From Mytilus trossulus (taxonomy: Eukaryota; Mollusca; Bivalvia; Mytilida; Mytilidae), in assembly GCF_036588685.1 (NCBI RefSeq), contig NC_086386.1:69252682-69316681 (forward strand): a stretch of DNA of 64,000 nt, in the 5' to 3' direction. The position numbers and the translations under genes were made by a program. Below, piece after piece: positions 1 to 11,700 of this stretch (the stretch's first letter is position 1; each line of letters opens with the position of its first letter). A model generated the notes under the pieces. The model saw only the letters and a list, made by a program, of their open reading frames with translations, did not search any database and was not told the DNA's origin.

Positions 1-1115
1 AATTTAAATAAGTTTGACTCATTCAAATTTTATAAACCTTATACGTAATGCGTATTACCACATAACACAGGTCTATCAAGTTCGATATTTGGTGGTGTTT
101 CTGTTCAAGAGTTATTAGATATAAGAAGTTGGTACTAGTACTAATGATACAAATATCAACACGTAGACTAAAGATAGGAAAGATGCTTAATCTGTTGTTT
201 CTGTTCTTTAACTTTAGTTTGCCTCAACCAAATGTTTTGAAACTTATACACAATGATTATGGTCACTTAACAGTCAAAATTACGTGAATCCTGTTTCTAT
301 ATGTGTAGTTTACTTGTGTTTTCTTTTCACAAGCAGGGGCATCTGTGGCCCATAGACATATTGTACATTTATTTCATTAATATGTAAACGGTTTATTTAC
401 TTCCTTTGGATTCTTCTTCTATTAGAATTAACTTGCATATTTTTTTAGGATTGCGGTGCAGTTTGATAACAGACAGTGACCAGCATAAAAAAGTGTTTCA
501 CTAGATTGAGCTCTTTGTCTAAGTGTACTTTAAAGGTTCTTCGCACTGAGTTCAGTTTATTGATATGCGTATTACCTTCATGTAAGTTTTAAGATGCTTA
601 AACAGACTATCCATATCAACATGTCCATCAAATGAAATCCAAGGTAAAATGATTGAACCATTTTGAATTATCACTCTAACACAACTTGCAGTACATGGTG
701 CTACTAGAGCAGTAAATATTCTTTCTAATTTTCACGGCAATTAAAAGATTTAGTTTTCATTTGATCAAAACATTCTTCATATCAAAAATTGAGAATGGAA
801 ATGTGAAATGTATTTAAGAGACAGTAACATGACAAAAAAGCAAAAAGCAGTCAAAGGTCACCAATGTCTCGTGGCATGATGCACTACACATGCCGAATAC
901 AGAAAACATGGGTTAGGGACAGAAACAGAAGACATGTATCTAAACTCAATGGAACAGTACTTGTATTTCAGGTCACTATATGCAAGTTCCTTCAACATAG
1001 AACATAAATTCTCGCAACAATTCAAAGTTAAAACCGTCTTTCACAAAAGTTTGAGCAGGATTTTTTGCAACGTTTACCTTGCCTCTGTTAATTGAAAATC
1101 GGATCGTGCAGTTAT
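1..1115 (+). repeat. Left arm of a large inverted duplication (outer part)
   Basis: This stretch is the reverse complement of 53531-55109 with scattered substitutions. It resumes after the transposon at 6816-7178, which pairs with 53201-53531. It starts at the window edge, so the true end is unknown. Relative to the right arm it lacks about 492 bases; the junction is at 862-866, where the 5-base word CAATG is shared by both breakpoints. Part of the arm resembles common mussel interspersed repeat sequence, so it may be multicopy. No supported gene. Confidence 0.85.
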
Positions 1116-1166
1116 TACGGGGCGCCGAATGGGACTCTTGTGGTTTTGTACTCAAAATTCAATTTT
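1116..1166 (+). repeat. Left terminal inverted repeat of the 5.7-kb transposon
   Basis: Begins TACGGGGCGCCGAATGGG and matches the reverse complement of 6768-6815 with a few substitutions and a small indel. The match continues through TGGTTTTGTAC into the AT-rich subterminal repeats. Confidence 0.9.
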
Positions 1167-2110
1167 TTCCGGACAAAAGTGACTTTTGTTCAACAAAAAT
1201 GAGTTCAGTTTAACAAAATTTGTATACTACTACTTATTTAAAATTTTGGCATACAAAATTATCTATCAGCGGACAAAAGTCACTTTTGTAATGACAAAAT
1301 TCATTTTTGTTACACAGACTTGAATTTTGTTACCTAATTTGAAAATTGGGCGACAAAAATGAATTTTGTATTCAAATTATTTAAGTTTGGTTTATGTGAA
1401 CTAATTTGCATACAAAATTGACTTTTGTTACACAAAATTGACTTTTGTTACACAAAATTGACTTTTGTTACACAAAATTGACTTTTGTTACACAAAATTG
1501 ACTTTTGTTACACAAAATTGACTTTTGTTACACAAAATTGACTTTTGTCTCAACAAAATTGACAAATATTGCCTTTTGGCTCAACAAAATTGACAAAATT
1601 GACTTTTGTCTCAACAAAATTGACTTTTGTGAGACAAAATTGACCAATGTGAGACAAAATTGACTTTTGTCTCAACAAAATTGACAAAATTGAATTTTGT
1701 CTTAACAAAATTGACAAAATTGATTTTTTGTCTCACGAAAGTCAATTTTGTCTCATAAAAGTCAATTTTGTTACACAAAATTGAACTTTGTCGTCACAAA
1801 AATTAATTTTGTCGTCACAAAATTGACTTTTGTCTCAACAAAATTGACAAAATTGACTTTTGTCTCAACAAAATTAACAAAATTGACTTTTGTCTCAACA
1901 AAATTGACAAAATTGATTTTTGTCTCAACAAAATTAACAAAATTAACTTTTGTCTCAACAAAATTAACAAAATTGACTTTTGTCTCAACAAAATTGACAA
2001 AATTCACTTTTGCCTCAACAAAATTGACAAAATTGAATTATGTCTCACAATAGTTAATTTTGTCTCACAAAATTGAATCTTACCTCACACAATTGACTTT
2101 TGTGATTTAA
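1149..2110. repeat. Subterminal array of ACAAAATTGACTTTTGT-type units
   Basis: Two tandem regimes are visible. At about 1410-1550 a 20-base period (ACAAAATTGACTTTTGTTAC) runs nearly perfectly for about seven copies. From about 1555 to 2040 a 30-base period alternates CAACAAAATTGAC with AAAATTGACTTTTGTCT. The unit is itself an inverted repeat (ACAAAA / TTTTGT around TTGAC). The low-complexity reading frames on both strands here, rich in repeated FVSTKLTKLT or NFVETKV, are products of the repeat and not genes. Degenerate units recur near the right end at 6655-6790. Confidence 0.9.
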
Positions 2111-2198
2111 TTTCCATATCAGGTAACAAAAGTCAATCTTTTTTGGCAAATATGTTTATATATGCATACAAATATGTTTATATTTGCATACCTTTTAG

Positions 2199-2254
2199 AC
2201 AAAATTAGTCCAGTCATTCTATGGTTATACCTCAAACTAATTGCAACAGAAATG
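2199..2254 (+). repeat. Inner inverted repeat of the 5.7-kb transposon, left copy
   Basis: AGTCCAGTCATTCT followed by CTCAAACTAATTGCAACAGA is found in reverse complement at 6601-6665. The end structure therefore extends past the subterminal arrays, and the arrays look like expansions within longer inverted ends. The stretch 2255-3222 between this block and the gene shows no coding signal. Confidence 0.75.
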
Positions 2255-3222
2255 TTTTTTGCGGAATTCGTGAGAAACACAACGTGTAAGAAACATATCA
2301 AAAATCGAGAAAAATCGAAATAGGGGAAAGTCGTCAATTTTGCCCCCCAAAAAATCTAGATTTTACCTCAAATATTATGGAAAGATATGGCGCTCGTAGA
2401 TTGAGAATGACGATATGGGAGACAACTCGTAATGGTCAACTGCAGACGACGCATCTATGTTTCATCCTTTTCATTCCGGTAAGTTAATATAAAACTTATA
2501 TATTAAAGTTTTATACGCATTTAACATTCTTCAGAGTGAAAGCTACCATGCAAGGAATTTTGGATGTTTTTTGAAAGGTGCAGATACACGGGAAACGTCA
2601 AAATGTAGTACACGACAAAAATGAGTTCATTTCGGTTTGCCGAGGTCTCTAAACCAGAAATTACATATAAAACAGCTCTGTTTTTTTTTTTATATTTGAA
2701 CTTCAGTATATACATTACACAAATTCAATAGCCCCGTAAAAAGGAAATTTTATTCTTATTGCTGACGAAAAAAAAGTATGGAACGCCGTTACTACCAAAA
2801 AGGTTACAATCTAACTAAATTAATTCATTGAAAAATGAAGTTGTACCGATAGTTAGATACAAAATAGATGCAGACAAATTGTGTTAGGGAGCTGCTTTTT
2901 AATTTTTCATATTTGTATGGAGGCTGGGATAAAATAAAATAAAAATAGGGAGGACAGAATGAGACAATTTCCATAAAAATCAAATAATAAAAATTGAATA
3001 TTATTAATCAACCAATAGGGGGGAATTAAAATTCAACAAAAATACCATTATACAATTCAACTGAGAAAAGACACTACATCGGAATAATTTATTGTTTATA
3101 AATCAACATATATCTTTTTTAATATTGTATTCAAAACAAATTTTATATGATAAAAAAAATATGAAAGCAAAATCAAAATAATTTAATCTCAACTTAACAG
3201 TTTGATCATTTTTTAGGTACTG

Positions 3223-5670
3223 ATGGATGCTTGTGTTTTTTGTTGGGTGTCTCTAAAAAACTGTGAAGAAATAACACAACTAAGAGAAAAAGGATGCAAC
3301 ACTGTTAATAGGGCCAGCCAAACCAATCGATTCAAAAGCTGTGTATCCGTCTTTTGTTGATATAAACTCAGAGCAAAACATTGCCTTTGTCCCGGATTCG
3401 TTACAAACATTACTACGTGCATTATTTAGTCAAAACGACTCGACTGTTAAAGATGCATCTGTTGGCCAGGCTATTATTCAGGCTTCCCGACCTAGAACAC
3501 TTAATGCACCGCTTCAAATTACCCTCAGTGTACAAACGCAACATCACTTTGGATCAAGATTTTTATTGGACACTTTGAACACTCTTGGTTTGGCTTCTTC
3601 CTACACAGAGGTTCAACGTTTTGAACTTAATGCTGCTGCTGCTCATGACAGAACCGACACGCAGTTTGGGAATGGCACTTTCGTCCAGTACATAGCTGAT
3701 AATATAGACCATAATCTGCGAACTCAAGATGGTGGTCATGGAACATTTCCTGGTATGGGTATTATTGCAGCTGTCACTCCGGGATTCAGACTTGACAAAG
3801 CTGTCCCTAGGCTGTCTCGCACACTAAAGGAAGTCTGTGACCTTGCAAAAATTAACATAGAATGTCATAAGATGCAATCTAAACAATCGTTACAGTCAAA
3901 GTTCGCAACCATGAATTATGAGCCAAATATGATAGATACAACGACGGTGGAAGTAAGACCTTCTGTCAAAAGTATGCTTGCCTTTGACATGCAACCGACC
4001 CAGTTGGTCAGCAATTATGCACAAAGTGATGGTCCGTGACTACCCAGGAAAATCATCTGTTGTATTTTTTGCCAATGATAGACATGAATCCTAGTGATCT
4101 CACATGTACTGATAAATTCAACACTTACCTTCATAGGCAAGCAAGCAAAGGCTCAACATTGTGTTCCTATTTTGACATTTGATCAACCCCTCTATTGGAA
4201 GACAATGACCATTATTAAAGATGAACCATCGAACATTCCTTCAAAGTCAGTTATCTTACGACTTGAAGGCTTTCATTTAGAAATGAGTTTTGTAGGCGCC
4301 ATTGGTCACTTGAGGGAAGGATCAGGAATTATTGAGCTACTTGAAACAGTGTATGCACCAAATACAGTAACTCATATGACTAGCGGAAAGGCTATTGCAC
4401 GAGCAATAGGGCACATTTTCTGATAATTACAGCTCTTACGTCAAGATTGATTGATTGATTGTTGGTTGTTTAACGTCCAGTGGCAAATATTTCATGTATA
4501 TTTAGAACAAGAACAAGTTCACAATAAATTAGGTAGGTCTTGTCATAATAGAGGTCATAAGGGATGATAGTCGGGGAAATTTCGACTGCCACTGGAAAAT
4601 GAGAGTATATTGGATAGGGACAATTTTGCCTTACAACAGACCACCTATGGGCCCTCAAAGAGTTGTTGTAAGGATTCTTAACGTGCAAAGAGCGTGGCAC
4701 TCTCTTTACACGAGACGTCGGATTTAACGTCCCAATTCGGACCGAAAAGTGACTGTGAACTTAATGCATCCCGCACAGCCAAACGGACGCCCCACTTCGG
4801 CAAGCGTTTTGTAGCCAGTCGGGAGAAGACCAAGTGACCATATTTCTATTCCCCAGTCACATTTGAGGGCACGTCAAGAGACTGTCAAGATTTGAAAACA
4901 TTTTTATAGTTTCTTATTAGCAGAAATCCTTTTGAACAGGAAATGAGTTTGCGAAACATAGAAACGGGGGTCTCGGCGGACAAAATTTGTCAATGTCGAT
5001 AATTCGAAGGAATTAGGTATTCAAATATTGAAGTCCATGGACGGAAAAAAAATAGATGAATTTTCATTTAAAAGGAAAGAACAGGCAATTATCTTGAGTG
5101 CACAATCAAAGTTGATGATGCTGTCATTATTGTTGACGCTTTCTTGCTGCATCAAATGGTATATATGAAGAGCAGTCCGAAATATTCACCTTTGAACTCT
5201 GTAGTCATCCCAGCTCAATGTTTGATCCAAATGTTCTCATGCGAACAGCACAAAAGTCTAGTCTTGCAGATGCTATTTGGGGAAAGGGCGATTGTTGCGC
5301 ATTTGAAATGAACGAAAACGACGAAACTCAGTATGTTATTGATGGCGGCTCTCTTCTCCGTCGTATACACTGGCAAAGCGGGCTTTCTTTCGGTGAAATT
5401 TGTCAAAGGTACGTTGACAGCGTTGAACGGAAATACAGTAATACAATAGTTGTATTTGATGGATATACTTCGGGTCAAGATAATAAAGATGCCACTCACC
5501 AGCGGCGCACCAAAGGAATCATAGGCACAAAAGTTTCATTCACAGATAGAACTCTTTTCAAATCTAAATGATGTACTTGTAGGAAAAACGGACTTGAATG
5601 TTCAGTAGCTTGTGGGGAATGTAAAGGAACTGGTTGTACAAATTCGAGCAAAACATGGACGATTAAGTGA
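3223..5670 (+). pseudogene. Broken uncharacterised protein with Cys-rich N and C termini and an XPG/PIN-like middle
   Basis: I recognise an uncharacterised protein family that is repeated in bivalve and cnidarian genomes. A likely splice acceptor (TTTTTAG) precedes 3223-3360, which reads MDACVFCWVSLKNCEEITQL, the Cys-rich N terminus. A frame change then joins to 3344-4039 and, after further frameshifts, to 4094-4423 (STLTFIGKQAKAQHCVPILT, then FDQPLYWKTM and SGKAIARAIG). After an inserted repeat, 5145-5571 reads YEEQSEIFTFELCSHPSSMF and later VVFDGYTSGQDNKDATHQRR, which resembles the VFDG...K...R pattern of XPG/PIN-like nucleases. The conserved C-terminal cysteine cluster CRKNGLECSVACGECKGTGC survives at 5578-5637, and the frame stops at 5670. 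Internal deletions, frameshifts and the repeat at 4449-4883 make this a relic. Function of the family is unknown to me; whether it is the mobility protein is inference. Confidence 0.8.
4440..4892 (+). mobile_element. 435-bp bivalve interspersed repeat inserted in the relic gene
   Basis: The insert occupies 4449-4883 and is flanked by the 9-base direct repeat GTCAAGATT (4440-4448 and 4884-4892). It starts GATTGATTGATTGTTGG and continues GTTTAACGTCCAGTGG, a sequence very common in bivalve genomes. I see no terminal inverted repeat and no long A tail, so SINE-like is a guess. It is younger than the transposon it splits. Confidence 0.8.
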
Positions 5671-5830
5671 TAATCAACTTCAAAAGATTTATGAAGAATA
5701 CGCAAAAAACATTAAAAGCACAATTAAGGGGTTTTAGTCAAACTATTGCATTTTTTTTGGTTATCCTATAGAGTAAATATTTTGGTTTAAAAAAAAAGCA
5801 TCATATCTGTCAATCGGTTTTTATTGTTGT

Positions 5831-6530
5831 TATAAGATCTATTTAAATAACGAATTGATCATTATTTGATCCATCTAAACACTTAAAACAAATATAAAAT
5901 TAATTTGAAGACCCATGATATACTAGTAATTTGATATTTATTAAGAAAACATAAATTCCCAGTTTTTCATGATTTTTTACTAAAATACTAACATTTTCAC
6001 CCAAAATTTTCACTTCCTAAACTTTAAAATTTATCATAGTTTTAAAAAATCATTACTGTTATAAGATCTATTGACTTGATCAAAAATTATGTATGTTGCT
6101 ATCTTCGTTTTTTATTCACAACAAATTTCCAGTTTTCAGCAATTTTTTTCATAAAAATCCAAGGTTTTAACCCAAAATTTTCGATTTCCAGAACTTTGCA
6201 GTTCATCAAAGTTTAAAAAAATAATGACTGTTATAAGATCTATTGACTTGCTTAAAAACTGTGTACATTGCTGTTTTAATTTTTTAGTCACGGCAAATCT
6301 CCAGTTTTCGGCGATTTTTCATCAAAATCCAAGGTTTTCACCCAAAATTTTCAACTTCCTGTACTTTGAAGTTCATCATAGTTTTTAAAAATCATTACTG
6401 TTATAAGATCTATCGACTTGATTAAAAATTGTGCAAGTTGCTATTTTTGTTTTTGAGTCACGGCAAATTACCAGTTTTGAGCGATTTTTCACCAAAAATC
6501 AAGGTTTTCACCCAAAATTAACAATTTCCC
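5831..6530. repeat. Tandem repeat of about 170 bases, four degenerate copies
   Basis: The word TTATAAGATCTAT recurs at about 5830, 6059, 6231 and 6401. Each copy also carries CCAGTTTT, ATCCAAGGTTTT and CACCCAAAATTTTC. The last copy is partial. It lies between the relic gene and the right end of the 5.7-kb transposon. The 5671-5830 stretch holds nothing else I can identify. Confidence 0.85.
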
Positions 6531-6767
6531 TTCATCCAACCATTTTCGATTTTTTTTATGTTCAACAGTAGACCTAATTCAGCTAGAAAAACTAGAAGAA
6601 CATTCTGTTGCAATTAGTTTGAGGTTTGGTCATATTTTGGCTAGAATGACTGGACTAAATTGACTTTTGCCATGACAAAAATGATTTTTTTCTACACAAA
6701 TGAATTTTGTCATCACAAAATTGAAGTTCTCACAAAACAAGTCTGTAGCACATAGTTTTGTAAGACA

Positions 6768-6815
6768 AAATTGAATTTTGTACAAAACCATAAGAGTCCC
6801 ATTCGGCGCACCGTA
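6768..6815 (-). repeat. Right terminal inverted repeat of the 5.7-kb transposon
   Basis: Ends CCCATTCGGCGCACCGTA, the inverse of the left end with one internal G/T difference in the first 18 bases. Followed by the target duplication GTTAT. Confidence 0.9.
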
Positions 6816-7178
6816 GTTATGTCAATAAACTAAAACGGTAAGATAAGACATTAAAACACTTAAGGTGGTATGGGAGTCTAAAATAAAAATGATAGAATTT
6901 GTTAACTTGATTAATTTCTAACCTTACCATGTGATATCACTATGGTAAACTGATAGAAACACTTGATACAGTCATGAAATTGAATATTTGCAAAAGTACG
7001 ATGAGAACAATAGAAGAAAGAGTAAGAAACAAATGAAAGTAATTATACATACGAGCTTTTTATCACAATGCACAAACTAGGAACCGTAGTTTTCATTCAT
7101 TTTATTCATTTGAAATGTACGCTCCCGTTAACAATGGAAATTAACGCTGTATATTTATATAAACGATCAATCTTGTAA
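6816..7178 (+). repeat. Left arm of the large inverted duplication (inner part)
   Basis: Reverse complement of 53201-53531. Homology stops at about 7178, where the left side runs into an AAAT microsatellite and the right side diverges. Confidence 0.85.
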
Positions 7179-8128
7179 ATAAATAAATAAATAAATGGGA
7201 TTTTGCAACCTTGAACTGGTTCGAAAAGAAAGATAAAGATACCATTGTTTTGTGGTCAGGCAATATCCTTTTTTTATACCTTTTTTAAGAATTGCCATTA
7301 TGTTTTTTTGGGTTTTCCTTTTCTTTTTATCCTGCCGAATTGCTATGAGAATATGCAAGCTTCCTCTTAAAGTTTGTTCTATTTGTCAATCCCAAGTTCT
7401 GCCTGTTTTTCTATACATTTAGATGCCTAAGTTCTCACAGTTTAAATTTCATGCAAACTGTCCTTTGAACAAAAAAGAAACACACAAAACAGTTGTTCCA
7501 TAATCTACTTCACCATTTGCTTTACTTGTATCACAAATAACATGCTTGTGGATTTACAAATAGAGCATGAATATCAATTTGACGATAATATTTCATCTGG
7601 CAAAGAATGAAAGAAACTTTAAATTATTATTTGTCTATATTCATTTTGTTTATCAAACAAGCGACCATTAAATTATTCATAATCCCTGTAATCATATTAG
7701 GGAATTTGTAGAATAATTATTAAAATGTTCAGTGATTATGTAAAATCACTGGTCATTTTCAAGGATTATATATAATTACTAATGATTTTAGTGATTCTAC
7801 ATATTCCCTGAAAAATCAGGGATTCTACATAATCCCTGATTATACAAATTCACTGTAACATATATATAAAAAGCCAAAAACAAACCTTTCTTAAAAGAAA
7901 ACCAAACATAAAGCAAAGCAAATTTAGAATAAAAATAAAATGAAACATTAGGATAGCACATAGACATTTCTACAATAAGATAAGAAAGGTTCATCGATGA
8001 CATGACGAGTTAATTACATGTACTTAAAATTTCTTTGAACAAATGATCACCACCACGTCCATTTGTATGTTTGTCTATCTGATGAGTTAAGACTTTTTCA
8101 ACTGAATTTTAATAGTTCGTTCTTATGT
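7179..8128. repeat. AT-rich stretch with TGATT/AATCA dyads, no gene
   Basis: From 7660 to 7860 the sequence alternates versions of ATAATCCCTG, AGTGATTTTA and AATCACTG on both strands, including TCCCTGAAAAATCAGGGA, which can fold on itself. It looks like a degenerate palindrome-rich interspersed repeat. The rest shows no coding signal. Confidence 0.5.
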
Positions 8129-8480
8129 TGTACTGTTAAACCACTGTCCCAGGTTAGGGGATGGGTTGGGATCACGCTAATATGTTGAACCGAGTCACAT
8201 TATGTATGTATGTGCCTGTCCCCAGTCAGAAGACTGTAATTCAGTAGTTGTCGTTTGTTTATGTATAACATATTTGTTTTTCGTTCATTTTTTTATATAT
8301 AAATAAGGCCGTAAGTTTTCTCCTTTGAATTGTTGAACAATGTCAATCGGGGCCTTTAATAGCTGAATATGCGGTATGTTGAAGGCCGTATGGTGACCTA
8401 TAGTTGTAAATGTCTGTGTCATTTGGTCTTTTGTAGACAGTTGTTTTATTGGCTTTCATAACGTATCTTTTTTTTTATAG
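8129..8480 (+). repeat. Mussel interspersed repeat, GCCGTATGGTGACC family
   Basis: Runs from about CCACTGTCCCAGGTTAGGGG through GAAGGCCGTATGGTGACC to TTTGTAGACAGTTG and a T-rich end. Related copies lie at 55225-56115, in reverse at 25644-25780 and 50278-50400, and inside both ends of the element at 39938-43379. Confidence 0.8.
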
Positions 8481-8629
8481 CAGTTATAAATTATAAATTA
8501 GTAGTTGTAAATCTTAATGATTGGACAAGAAAAAATATGTGGAGGCTTACAAGCCCAGTAGTCAACACTTTGGTTTACCAACTGTCCACAAAAGACCAAA
8601 CTTTTTACTTGTTTGGCTTAATACATATT

Positions 8630-8720
8630 TTGATATGCACGTCACTGATGAGTCTTATGTAGACGAAACGTGTGCCTGGCGTACTAAATTATAATCCTGG
8701 TACCTCTGATAACTATTTAC
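8630..8720 (+). repeat. Mussel interspersed repeat, GTCTTATGTAGACGAAACG family
   Basis: Contains CGTCACTGATGAGTCTTATG followed by TAGACGAAACGTGTGCC and a tail ATAATCCTGGTACCTCTG. Degenerate relatives lie at 13735-13790, 29715-29775 and 37395-37490, and an opposite-strand copy at 18165-18300. Confidence 0.75.
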
Positions 8721-11700
8721 TAATGTATTAACAATTAATAAAAATATACAGGTTAATGTCAAATGAGACAGCAACCTGCAACAACAAATATAGTCAATAT
8801 GAAATCGATAAATCATAATGAATATAGCACGTTATCAATTTATTTCTTATGTCCAATGTGCATTTTTAAATAGTCTAAATTCTACTGAAATGTTGTCTAT
8901 ACCATTTGTCTTTTTCTACAGCGTCCGAGGGCAATACAATTTGTGTAGAACAATACGAATTTTAAAGTGAGTGTAGCTAGGTGTTAGTTTTTCTACTTTG
9001 GCAAGATTGCCCTCGTTAGTCTCTTATGATTTCATATTTAAGTTCAGTCATATGTTTTGGAGTTTTGTATGACGTCAATTTTCATGGAACTAGTTTATAT
9101 TTTTGATTTTATAGTCAGCTGCAGCCCACATCCGGTTGTTGTATCTTCTCACTCGCTATGTTTAAAGCCAATGAAATGCTTCGGTTGTTTTATGCTCTTT
9201 GGTCGGGTTGTTGTCTCTTTGGCCGATTCCTCATTTCGATTCTCAATTTTATTGCTATCCTATTCTCTAAATAACGGAAAACGTTCAGAAATAATAAACC
9301 TCTATAAGGCTAACATTTTAGATGGGACGTTGACTGCTTTTCAATACAACCACTGTGATTTAATAATCAATATAGGTTATAAGTTATTGTTGATTGAATA
9401 AATTAGAAAAATCTAAGAAGGCATAACGAAAGCCCTGTAGTTAGACGGGAACATGAACGTACGGCAAGTATATCTGTCATTTCCGAGTCTTTAGTCTGGA
9501 CCAGTGGACGCAGAACGAGTGCGCAAAATCGAAGTCAGCAAAGACAAATTAATAAACGACTTTTAATGAATTCTATATAATTATAATTCATGAGATACCT
9601 AGACACAAAGACAAGCAAACATTATGACACCGTTTTAAAGAATGTCCAAGGAAACTTTTGAAGTTCTTAACCTGGTTTTATGGAATCTTGACTCTTATGT
9701 ATACACTCACATATCAGATGTTTTGAGTACCCATAAGACAAGCAACATGATCAATAACATGTTAAATACAGTTTAAAATGGGGTATGGATTTAATGATCT
9801 TGGATCTTGGATTAAAGAAAAAAATGTCATTTAAGGTTTGACTGAAAACAAAAAGTGTGAGAATATGAAAAATTATTACATACGTATCAAAAATGAATTG
9901 AAATATGACAATTGGCTACTTTTGTAATTCGACTAAAGTCAAACAAAACCTACATTCAGCATTAGAATTATTCCAGATCACACGAATTCGAATTCATGAC
10001 GATTCATCTGATATTATAAATATATATTTCGTTTCTGAAATATTGTATACATGTTGCATCTACAGGTACAATAATTGTTGGAAAGTGGCAATGAAACTAT
10101 CAAAATATTTAATCATACGAGTTCCTAGCACTCTTTCCTCAATACAGATAGTTGAACTGGTTCAACAGCGATTTTTGGGTTATGAATGTTTTACTAGTAA
10201 TACAAATTTTATGAGATGCAGTATAACTGTTAAACTTTATGAACTTCAACCATAAACAAAATCTATAACGAGGATCAGCACGATAAATTATGAAACAATT
10301 TAAAAGCGGAAACACACGACCTAATTGTTTCTAAATCTTCAAACGAGAAACAAATAATGCATAAAACAACCAGCGCCAACAACTAAGACAAAATACAATT
10401 TAGGCAAAAAACAACAACTTTCGAAATAAGGGGATTTGATTTGGAACAGCTAAATAAATATTGTGACAAGAAATAAATTGTTTGTGAGTCCCACGAAATC
10501 ATAGTATGGTACAGTGTAGTAACAGGAAATCAAACTATAAAATTTAGTTAGTAAATTCTGGAATCATCAGCAAAGCAACAAGCACAAACAAACCGTAACA
10601 AAAAGACTACAAAAAGGTACCAATATAAAAGAATGCGCAATAGTTGAAAGCTAATTATAATTAAACCATTGTGATGACATCAGCCTATTCATTTACAGTG
10701 AATTCTTTTTCTAGAATCAACGCCTCTGAAATCTGTCGATGATTTATTTATTCTTTTGTGTCCTTTGTGTGCCTAATTTCATTTCATTTGAATTGACTAA
10801 ATTTCTGATTTCTATTCCCCAAGGGAATTGTTTTAAAAACTTGGAATCGAGCCCTTCTATGAATTCTGTTACGTGTTACTGAAATCAATTCATCGACGAA
10901 AGCCCTGAGCTACCAAACAGTTACGATTTAAATGTCTTTTTTTATACATATAAACGAATATATGAAATAAATCGGTGCAACAGACACACATGGCTTGTAC
11001 CTTTATATATACATAAAAGGCAAATTTAAAGTTTGAAATTGTAGCCACGAGGTTTCATGTTTAAGATAAATGAAGTTCAGCACGGACTTGTCTGTTTAGG
11101 TTCGATCGAATCCCTGAATTCTCTTTTTTGTCCCTATTTTCTAGTTTTTCCGTTTTTGTTTTTGTTTTTGTTCTTGTTTATTTTATGTTATTGTGGATAT
11201 TTTGTGTAATAAAAGCGAGATAAGTCGTTTATTATCGGATTATTGTTGGCTATTCCACATGTCTGAACAAAAAGGATTACTTTCTATTTGTCCGTTTTTT
11301 TTTTATAAATTAATATAATATGATTTCATCTGTTTTACTACATACTTTAACACCTGTTTATTCGTAAATTCCTATGTTAAAAAATCGTGATCTGCCTAGA
11401 ATAAGCTTCTATTTTGTTTTTAGAAATTTCGAAATAAAACTTATTATATGCACTATATATATATATATATATGTTCTATATCGGGTTGTTTTCCCTTTGT
11501 CACATTCTCCATTTCCATTTTTAATTTGAATAGAAATAAGTTCAAATATATCTTATTTTCTAAACACATAAAATATTCAGATACCTTATACATTGTAATA
11601 TGAAAATCTTTAAGGACAGTTCTAGACGTGTTCTGTTATAATATATTTGTAATTGTTTAAACATTTAATTGTGATATTCAATTTATATTAATGGATCGTT

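Larger units (their letters stand above)
1116..6815. mobile_element. 5.7-kb terminal-inverted-repeat DNA transposon, defective
   Basis: Both ends share an inverted repeat of about 50 bases starting TACGG(G/T)GCGCCGAATGGG. The element is flanked by GTTAT at 1111-1115 and 6816-6820. The paralogous arm at 53527-53531 carries a single copy of that pentamer and no insertion, so the boundaries are fixed by an empty site inside the same window. Inside the ends lie a subterminal repeat array (1149-2110, shorter on the right), a second inverted block (2199-2254 with 6601-6665), a broken gene (3223-5670) and a 170-base tandem array (5831-6530). The 5-bp target duplication and the cargo do not match a superfamily I can name with confidence. 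No intact transposase remains. Confidence 0.9.

Noticed and set aside
1424..2050. Regular direct repeats that could suggest a CRISPR array or a repetitive protein gene
   Set aside because: Units are contiguous without unique spacers, the sequence is eukaryotic, and low-complexity frames are open on both strands, as expected of a tandem repeat.
9905..10255. 116-codon open frame
   Set aside because: No recognisable domain, no supporting splice context, and such frames occur by chance in this much sequence.
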